Shown: piece by piece, positions 1 to 4,508 of the stretch
Numbering within the stretch: the stretch's first letter is position 1
Layout: each line of letters begins with the position of its first letter
Source: Alphaproteobacteria bacterium
GTDB taxonomy: Bacteria; Pseudomonadota; Alphaproteobacteria; JANQSM01
NCBI GenBank assembly: GCA_028284025.1
Contig: JANQSM010000008.1
Span: forward strand, 1-6,947
DNA length: 6,947 bases
Direction: 5' to 3'
Made by a program: the position numbers and the translations under genes
Notes under the pieces: model-generated
Seen by the model: the letters and a program-made list of their open reading frames with translations, nothing else
What the model was told of the DNA's origin: nothing
The model's database searches: none

Positions 1-783
1 CTTACCCAATTCTTCATCATTAGATAAAATCATCCCTCCACGGGGACCTCGTAAAGTCTTATGGGTAGTTGTTGTGACTACATCGGCGTATTCAAGCGGA
101 TTGGGATGTTCTCCGCCAGCAACCAAACCCGCAAAGTGCGCCATGTCCACCATGAAGAGCGCCCCAACGCTATCGGCAATTTCACGAAAACGTTTAAAGT
201 CAATCACTCTGGGATAGGCTGATCCCCCAGCTAAAATTAATTTAGGCTGGTGTTTTTTAGCCAATTCTTCAACTTCATCATAGTCAATACGCCCATCTTC
301 ACGACGCACACCGTACTGAATAGCATTAAACCACTTTCCAGACTGGTTAGGCTTGGCACCGTGCGTCAGGTGTCCACCGGCATCCAATGACATGCCCAAA
401 AATGTATCTCCGGGTTGCAACAAAGCCAAAAACACTGCCTGATTGGCTTGAGCACCAGAATGGGGCTGCACGTTTACATATGTACAATTAAAAAGCTTTT
501 TTGCCCTGTCCCGTGCCAAATCTTCTGCCACATCAACGTGCTGGCACCCCCCGTAATAGCGTTTGCCAGGATATCCTTCAGCATACTTGTTGGTCAGCAC
601 ACTGCCCTGAGCCTGCAACACAGCTTTTGAAACGATATTTTCAGAGGCAATGAGTTCAATCTCATTTTGCTGACGATAAATTTCATCCTCAATTGATTTA
701 AACAAATCTGGATCTGATTTGTCCAAATCTGCTTCAAAAAAACCATCAAACATAGTGTCCTCTTTTAAATTTAGTTGAGTCAT
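1..783 (-). CDS. glyA: Serine hydroxymethyltransferase, N-terminal 261 codons (cut by window edge)
   Basis: PLP enzyme of the cytoplasm that interconverts serine and glycine while moving a one-carbon unit to or from tetrahydrofolate. The reading frame is open from the ATG at 783 to base 1, about 60% of the usual 415-430 residues; the C-terminal domain lies outside. Seen in the sequence: the [11 protein letters not shown] block (42-52), [15 protein letters not shown] (65-79), [10 protein letters not shown] (133-142), the PLP-contacting Asp213 and His216 in VDMAHFAGL, and the Schiff-base lysine Lys242 in [13 protein letters not shown]. All key residues present in this part look intact. It is the last visible gene of the symporter-rpiB-glyA operon, starting 9 bases after the rpiB stop, with its ribosome site AAAGGA (789-794) overlapping that stop. 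A second in-frame ATG at 753 has its own good site (AGAGGA, 758-763) and gives an N-terminus of more typical length, so the start is uncertain by 10 codons. Identification is near certain. Confidence 0.97.
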   Translation of the reverse strand, partial: MTQLNLKEDTMFDGFFEADLDKSDPDLFKSIEDEIYRQQNEIELIASENIVSKAVLQAQGSVLTNKYAEGYPGKRYYGGCQHVDVAEDLARDRAKKLFNCTYVNVQPHSGAQANQAVFLALLQPGDTFLGMSLDAGGHLTHGAKPNQSGKWFNAIQYGVRREDGRIDYDEVEELAKKHQPKLILAGGSAYPRVIDFKRFREIADSVGALFMVDMAHFAGLVAGGEHPNPLEYADVVTTTTHKTLRGPRGGMILSNDEELGK

Positions 784-792
784 TTTTTTCCT

Positions 793-1233
793 TTAAACCG
801 GGTTACTTAATTTTTCAACACGCTGCACATGTCGCCCTTCTTCAAATTTTGTAGCAAAAAATGTATCAATAATATCCTTTGCGACTTCTGTGCCTGTTGT
901 TCGTTCCCCCAAACAAACGACATTGGCGTTATTATGTGCCCGTGTCAGGCGCGCATCTGTACTGGACCGGCACGCAGCCGCCCGAATGTGAGCATAACGG
1001 TTAGCTGCAATAGCAATTCCGATACCTGTTCCGCAAACTAGAATCCCCAGGGCATCCGAGTTTTGTTTCATCTGTTCAGCTAACATGTAGCCAAAATCTG
1101 GATAATCAACCGAATCCAGTACATCTGTGCCTAAATCCACAACGTCATACTGCTTGGCTTGAATATAGTCTTTTACAAAGTTTTTCAGGTTCAAGCCCGC
1201 ATGATCGGATGCAATAAAAACCTTTAGAGTCAT
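793..1233 (-). CDS. rpiB: Ribose-5-phosphate isomerase B
   Basis: Cytoplasmic enzyme of the RpiB/LacAB family that interconverts ribose 5-phosphate and ribulose 5-phosphate in the non-oxidative pentose phosphate pathway. The 146-residue length is normal. Visible motifs: IASDHAG at 7-13 (Asp10, His11), the anion-hole loop VCGTGIGI at 66-73 with catalytic-base Cys67 and Thr69, IRAA at 83-86, TRAHNNANV at 97-105 (His100 the likely ring-opening residue, Asn101), LGER at 108-111, and FEEGRHVQRV at 130-139 whose arginines bind phosphate in the family. The start ATG overlaps the stop of the upstream symporter as ATGA, and a good ribosome site GAGGA lies 4 bases before it, inside the symporter gene. 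The glyA start follows 9 bases after its stop. Pairing of rpiB with glyA is common in alphaproteobacteria. Some family members act on other sugar phosphates (LacAB galactose 6-phosphate, allose 6-phosphate); the Cys-containing RpiB pattern and the glyA context favour plain RpiB. Confidence 0.95.
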   Translation of the reverse strand: MTLKVFIASDHAGLNLKNFVKDYIQAKQYDVVDLGTDVLDSVDYPDFGYMLAEQMKQNSDALGILVCGTGIGIAIAANRYAHIRAAACRSSTDARLTRAHNNANVVCLGERTTGTEVAKDIIDTFFATKFEEGRHVQRVEKLSNPV

Positions 1234-2771
1234 GAATTCCTCACTGGCTCAGGTTTTCTGCTAAAATTCTTACCCTTAATCCGTACCTGGTATTTCTTAA
1301 GCTCTTTTTTCAATTCAGGGGCCAAGATGTACAACCCAATAATGTTAGGAATTGACATGACAAAAATTAGCGCGTCGGAAAGATTAATGGCAGAAGATAA
1401 ATTCATAGTAGTTCCAAAAATCAAAAAGACACAGACAACAATCTTGAAGATCAACTCAGCTTTCTCACTTTCTCCAAACAGGTAATTGATAGATTTGGAG
1501 CCGTAGTAAGACCAGGAAATAATGGTTGAGAATGCAAATAAAATAACAGCAACCGTCAGGACATAAGGGAACCAGGAGATAACGGTTTCAAATGCTTCTG
1601 AAGTTAATTGCACGCCAGTAATGCCATCATGCGCTTTATAAACGCCACTTACCACAATCACAATAGCCGTCAAAGTACAAACAATAATTGTATCAAAAAT
1701 TGGACCCGTCATGGCCACAAAGCCTTCCGTCATCGGGTGTTTAGTCTTTACAGCGGAGTGAGCAATAGAAGCTGATCCCATCCCCGCCTCATTTGAAAAG
1801 GCTGCTCGTTGAACCCCGGCGATAATTGCCCCAATTAATCCCCCAAAACCAGCTTCAGATGATAAAGCTGAAGAAAAAATAATGGAGATTGCTTCTGGCA
1901 CTTGATTAATGTTTACGGCAACTACAACAATACCTGCAGTAATGTAGATAATTGTCATCAAAGGCACAATGCGAGACGCTACTGCTGCAATACTTTTGAT
2001 TCCACCAATAATTACTGCCCCCACCAATAAGGCTAGCACAAGCCCAAACAACCATCCCCGCTCTGCGAAGAAGCTGGCATCGCCCCCAGTAACATTAAGC
2101 AGTTGCTCATAGGATTGATTTGCTTGGAAAACCCCTGCTGCCCCAATTGTTCCCCCAACACAGGCAATCGCAAAAATAGCACCCATAATTTTTCCAAGAA
2201 CCGGAAATCCACGATCTTTTAACCCGTCGCGAAGATAATACATAGGTCCCCCATGAACATGGCCTTGTACATCCTCATAGCGATATTTTACCCCCAAAGC
2301 ACATTCAGCAAATTTGGCAGACATTCCAAAAAAACCGCACAGGATCATCCAAAGCGTTGCCCCTGGGCCGCCCAAAGAAACAGCAATCGCCACACCGGCA
2401 ATGTTACCAAGACCTACAGTTCCTGAAAGTTCAGTAGTAAGGGCCTGAAAATGAGTAATCTTACCGGGTGCATCGGGTTCATCATAATCTCCGCGGATTA
2501 AGTGAAATGCATGCCGCAAACCACGTAAATTAATAAAACCAAGATAAAACGTAAAGAATACGGATGCAGCTACCAACCATGCTAAAATAAGCGGGAATGT
2601 ATAGTCTCCAACGCTAACTGTATAAAAAACAGTATTAAACACAGCGTCAGAAAGCGGTTTAATCGCAGTGGCAAGAAAACCATCAATTCCTTCATCGGCA
2701 AATGCTGGGGTTGATAAAATTATAAAAAACAACGAGTTAAAAATAATCTTTAAAGCTTTATAAGAAGTCAA
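1230..2771 (-). CDS. Sodium:alanine/glycine symporter, AGCS family
   Basis: Inner-membrane secondary transporter of the alanine or glycine:cation symporter family (AlsT/DagA type). The 513 residues are within the family range and are strongly hydrophobic, with roughly ten or eleven membrane segments. Family blocks seen: GTVGLGNIAGVAIAV (117-131), GGPGATLWM (134-142), KFAECALGVKYR (153-164), the AAFSNEAGMGSASIAHSAV block at about 320-340, FDTIIVC at about 360, and WSYYGSK further on. The first 25 residues look like a cleavable signal peptide: Lys5 and Lys8, a hydrophobic core, then a TPAFA-DE cleavage-like site; this N-terminal extension occurs in part of the family. The start codon is TTG: the frame has a TAA 21 bases upstream and no ATG before residue 142. 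It is the first gene of the operon with rpiB and glyA, which suggests supply of glycine/alanine to central amino-acid metabolism. The exact substrate (glycine, L- or D-alanine) cannot be told. Confidence 0.93.
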   Translation of the reverse strand: MTSYKALKIIFNSLFFIILSTPAFADEGIDGFLATAIKPLSDAVFNTVFYTVSVGDYTFPLILAWLVAASVFFTFYLGFINLRGLRHAFHLIRGDYDEPDAPGKITHFQALTTELSGTVGLGNIAGVAIAVSLGGPGATLWMILCGFFGMSAKFAECALGVKYRYEDVQGHVHGGPMYYLRDGLKDRGFPVLGKIMGAIFAIACVGGTIGAAGVFQANQSYEQLLNVTGGDASFFAERGWLFGLVLALLVGAVIIGGIKSIAAVASRIVPLMTIIYITAGIVVVAVNINQVPEAISIIFSSALSSEAGFGGLIGAIIAGVQRAAFSNEAGMGSASIAHSAVKTKHPMTEGFVAMTGPIFDTIIVCTLTAIVIVVSGVYKAHDGITGVQLTSEAFETVISWFPYVLTVAVILFAFSTIISWSYYGSKSINYLFGESEKAELIFKIVVCVFLIFGTTMNLSSAINLSDALIFVMSIPNIIGLYILAPELKKELKKYQVRIKGKNFSRKPEPVRNS

Positions 2772-2889
2772 AATCCGTCCATCCCATAATTATTATTATA
2801 ATGATTTTTTTGCTGATACCATATCTGTGGTTCTTTTACCAGAGGGATACGACATTTGGTAGGAAAAAATATGGGTATAAAATGAAAGG
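2772..2889. other. Intergenic gap between symporter and DUF6898-like gene
   Basis: An AT-rich gap of 118 bases on the path of two same-strand gene pairs. Apart from the promoter candidate I see only short imperfect inverted repeats, for example GATACCATATC (2815-2825), a 4-base inverted repeat around a 3-base centre. No stem followed by a T-run is visible in either direction, so no intrinsic terminator can be supported. A nine-codon open frame starting at 2787 is described under findings. Confidence 0.5.
2795..2823 (-). promoter_or_regulatory. Candidate promoter of the symporter-rpiB-glyA operon
   Basis: On the minus strand a perfect TATAAT (-10) occupies 2800-2795, followed 7 bases later by an ATG at 2787 and 24 bases later by the TTG start of the symporter. 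The -35 region is poor: ATGGTA at a 16-base spacing or TATGGT at 17. Transcription would begin near 2788, leaving a very short leader of about 17 bases before the TTG. The local DNA is AT-rich, so a chance TATAAT is possible. No convincing terminator separates it from the small gene upstream, so read-through from the regulator pair may also occur. Confidence 0.45.
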
Positions 2890-3075
2890 CTATTTCTTGG
2901 AAAGGATGTACTGCAATTTTTTAATGGCATTTTGCTTCAAGGTTTCCTGGCCTGCATTGGCTGGACCTACAATTGATACTTCCGTTCCTGTCAGACTATC
3001 AATAGCGCATACTTTAACCGATGTACCCATCGGGATAAATTCTATAAATATTTCACGGCCATTATTTGAATTCAT
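2890..3075 (-). CDS. Small DUF6898-like protein
   Basis: A 61-residue soluble protein with no signal peptide or membrane segment. Its middle, VKVCAIDSLTGTEVSIVGPA (20-39), followed by a basic helix ending in AIKKLQYILSKK, matches my recollection of the DUF6898 family, short alphaproteobacterial proteins of unknown function; the family name is from memory and was not searched. The pattern suggests two or three beta strands and a C-terminal helix. Its ATG lies inside the last codons of the MarR gene (14-base overlap, different frame), and no Shine-Dalgarno is visible before it (the bases are TTATTCCTT), so translation probably depends on ribosomes finishing the regulator. It ends with TAG. The coupling suggests that it works with, or is made in fixed ratio to, the regulator. 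No biochemical function can be inferred from sequence alone. It is very likely a real gene given the tight overlap and conserved-looking core. Confidence 0.8.
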   Translation of the reverse strand: MNSNNGREIFIEFIPMGTSVKVCAIDSLTGTEVSIVGPANAGQETLKQNAIKKLQYILSKK

Positions 3076-3535
3076 AAGGAATAAGCCCAGCCTGATTCAG
3101 CTGATCTGTCCAGAACAATTCCAGTTCACGCAAGGTATTCATCAATTCTTTCAGGTCTTCATCTTCCGTTCCTGCCACACGCAGCTTTTCAGCTTGTCTA
3201 CCAAACATTTCGTTAATCTTGTCGCAAAGCTCAAGACCTTTGTCTGAAAGGCGGATACGAATGGACCTTTTATCATGCGGAGAAGGCTCTTGCGCCAGAT
3301 AATCATTCTCCACCAATTTTTTAACGTTGTAAGAAACATTAGACCCTAGATAATAGCCACGGTGGGTTAGCTCCCCGACTGTTAGCTGATCTTTGCCAAT
3401 ATTAGCCAGCATTAATGCCTGAACATTATTAATGTCATCAATATGCAGAGCTTCAAGCTCTGCCTTTACTACCTCCAAAAACTGGCGGTGCAGGCGTTCA
3501 ATTAAACTGATTGTCGAAAGATAAAGCGTGTGCAC
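3062..3535 (-). CDS. MarR-family transcriptional regulator, LdtR-like
   Basis: A 157-residue winged helix-turn-helix DNA-binding protein, expected to act as a dimer. N-terminal dimerisation helix with LYLSTISLIERLHRQFLEVV (4-23), core wHTH at about 35-100 with recognition-helix region GYYLGSNVSYNVKKLVENDY (60-79), and wing with HDKRSIRIRLS (87-97); the C-terminal helix ending LFWTDQL closes the dimer interface. The wording ERLHR, DINNVQAL and GYYLGSNVSYN closely resembles LdtR of Liberibacter and rhizobia, a MarR protein known there for controlling an L,D-transpeptidase gene and stress tolerance. No transpeptidase gene is in this window, so the target is unknown. The start is GTG: the frame closes at a TAG 14 codons upstream and offers no ATG or TTG, and the resulting N-terminus aligns with my recollection of LdtR. 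The ribosome site is weak (GGGA about 8 bases before). It overlaps the small DUF6898-like gene downstream by 14 bases. Confidence 0.9.
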   Translation of the reverse strand: MHTLYLSTISLIERLHRQFLEVVKAELEALHIDDINNVQALMLANIGKDQLTVGELTHRGYYLGSNVSYNVKKLVENDYLAQEPSPHDKRSIRIRLSDKGLELCDKINEMFGRQAEKLRVAGTEDEDLKELMNTLRELELFWTDQLNQAGLIPYEFK

Positions 3536-3566
3536 AAGATGTATCCCATTTTTGCGGTTTTTTACG

Positions 3567-3578
3567 TTAAGGCCCTAA
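3567..3578. promoter_or_regulatory. Candidate operator: imperfect palindrome at the MarR promoter
   Basis: TTAAGGCCCTAA reads almost the same on both strands (10 of 12 positions symmetric, one mismatched pair). It overlaps the proposed -10 box of the regulator's promoter and extends to the expected transcription start, exactly where an autorepressing MarR dimer would block polymerase. MarR proteins usually bind palindromes of about this size or longer. No second copy was noticed in front of the other genes here. Inference from position and symmetry only. Confidence 0.35.
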
Positions 3579-3605
3579 TTTACTCCAGCTTACCAAAACG
3601 ATCAA
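3577..3605 (-). promoter_or_regulatory. Candidate sigma-70-type promoter of the MarR/DUF6898 pair
   Basis: On the minus strand TTGATC (3605-3600) and TAAATT (3582-3577) are separated by exactly 17 bases; each box matches the consensus at 4 of 6 positions. Transcription would start near 3570, about 35 bases before the GTG start. It lies in the 91-base gap after the hydrolase gene, the right place for an independent transcript. Confidence 0.45.
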
Positions 3606-3626
3606 CTGTTTATATGCCCCAAGTTT

Positions 3627-4460
3627 TTATAGAACAAGCCAGCTGTAAACTTGTTCTGTTTGCAAATCTGTCATGAGGCTAGGAGCATGACCGCAATCAT
3701 CATATTGAATGCCCGTTACATGATCATGGCGTAGCATATCCTGAAAAACATCTTCGGGTAAAACTTTTGAATACTTTCCCCGGATCAATAAAACCGGAAC
3801 ATTTACTTGCTCCCAAAACTCATGCAACAACCAGTCTTCTTCTGCTAGTTCAAAAAATTTATTTAAAATAGTCGGATCATAGTGTAACACAAAATGATCA
3901 CCTTTTTCTTTCAAACCATGTTGCACATAGTGCCACCAATCTTCATCTTTCAGTTTACCAAAATTAATGTAGGTAGATTTGATGTAATCAAAATATGCTT
4001 GCTCTGATTCAAACTGAAAATTTTTGTCCAAATAATTTTTAATGTCTTGCAGCGCTTCTTTTGGAACGCGCCAGCCAATATCGTTGATTACAATCTTTTG
4101 GATAAAACTGTCTTCAATCGCGCCCAACACCATGGCCATAATCCCACCCATGGATGTTCCCACCCAATGGCAGGATGATATGTTTTTGTATTTTGCAAAG
4201 TCCAAGACATGCTGGATATAAATTTCCACATCATAATGATTCGGGTCTTTCAACCAGCTGCTTTTGCCCCGCCCAACCATATCCAGGCAATACACACAAA
4301 ATTTCTGGCTCAATTTTTTAGCTAAATTATCAAAATCACGCGCATTGCGAGCAAGACCATGAACACAGATAACAGGAAAATTTTCTGGATCTCCCCATTG
4401 GGTATAAGCAACATCAACGGATTGATCCGCAACTACAGTGCTAAAGAATTTTTGTTTCAT
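3627..4460 (-). CDS. Alpha/beta-fold hydrolase
   Basis: A 277-residue cytoplasmic alpha/beta hydrolase (no signal peptide) of the esterase/carbon-carbon hydrolase type. Visible: oxyanion-loop motif VHGLARNARDFD (33-44), the DMVGRGKS strand-loop (60-67), the nucleophile elbow GTSMGG with Ser103, a variable lid rich in Trp and acidic residues (about 130-215), strand VPVLLIRG (221-228), and catalytic His258 in CGHAPSL. In most relatives the catalytic acid is the Asp of an RGxxSD motif; here the sequence is RGKYSKVL, with Lys232 (codon AAA) at that place. Another acidic residue, such as Asp237 or Asp254/Asp255 near the histidine, might substitute, or activity may be altered. The ATG at 4460 has a weak ribosome site. 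The gene stands alone, divergent from the acylase gene, and shares with it a gap of about 48 bases. The substrate is unknown. Confidence 0.88.
   Translation of the reverse strand: MKQKFFSTVVADQSVDVAYTQWGDPENFPVICVHGLARNARDFDNLAKKLSQKFCVYCLDMVGRGKSSWLKDPNHYDVEIYIQHVLDFAKYKNISSCHWVGTSMGGIMAMVLGAIEDSFIQKIVINDIGWRVPKEALQDIKNYLDKNFQFESEQAYFDYIKSTYINFGKLKDEDWWHYVQHGLKEKGDHFVLHYDPTILNKFFELAEEDWLLHEFWEQVNVPVLLIRGKYSKVLPEDVFQDMLRHDHVTGIQYDDCGHAPSLMTDLQTEQVYSWLVL
3631..3657. repeat. 8-bp inverted repeat at the end of the hydrolase gene
   Basis: AGAACAAG (3631-3638) and CTTGTTCT (3650-3657) form a perfect 8-bp stem with an 11-base loop, just inside the hydrolase stop codon. It could form a hairpin that protects or helps end the transcript. 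On the minus strand it is followed by ATAAAAACTT, not a run of T, so it does not qualify as a normal intrinsic terminator. The stem is only moderately GC-rich and chance is possible. Confidence 0.35.
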
Positions 4461-4472
4461 TTGATTATCTCT

Positions 4473-4501
4473 ATGACTCCACGCATAACCTAACGTATAA
4501 T
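4473..4501 (+). promoter_or_regulatory. Promoter of the penicillin-acylase-family gene
   Basis: A perfect TATAAT at 4496-4501 sits 17 bases after ATGACT (4473-4478; 4 of 6 matches to TTGACA). The expected transcription start, about 7 bases on, falls at 4508-4509, which is the ATG of the downstream gene. The promoter fills almost the whole short gap to the divergent hydrolase gene; I could not find an equally good promoter for the hydrolase on the other strand. Confidence 0.6.
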
Positions 4502-4508
4502 ATTGAAT

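Noticed and set aside
415..630. A plus-strand open frame of 71 codons.
   Set aside because: It is antisense to the conserved SHMT coding sequence and has no recognisable content.
2786..2804. ATT/ATA-rich run that could be taken for a short tandem repeat.
   Set aside because: Only three or four imperfect triplets, better explained as part of the AT-rich promoter.
2801..2889. Possible terminator after the DUF6898-like gene (TACCA...TGGTA pairing and a nearby TTTTTT).
   Set aside because: The stem is 5 bp with a 15-base loop and the T-run lies before the stem in the direction of transcription, not after it.
2801..3247. A plus-strand open frame of 148 codons with a hydrophobic beginning.
   Set aside because: It lies antisense to the small DUF6898-like gene and the MarR gene, both of which have clear family features and an overlapping-gene arrangement; no motif is seen in the antisense product.
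3151..3339. A minus-strand open frame of 62 codons in another frame inside the MarR gene.
   Set aside because: It lies within the conserved wHTH coding region and its product looks like a frame-shifted version of that gene.
4461..4508. Minus-strand -10-like sequences (GATAAT, TTATGC, TATACG) for the hydrolase.
   Set aside because: None has a reasonable -35 at the right spacing, and GATAAT is only 3 bases from the start codon, so no promoter is claimed.
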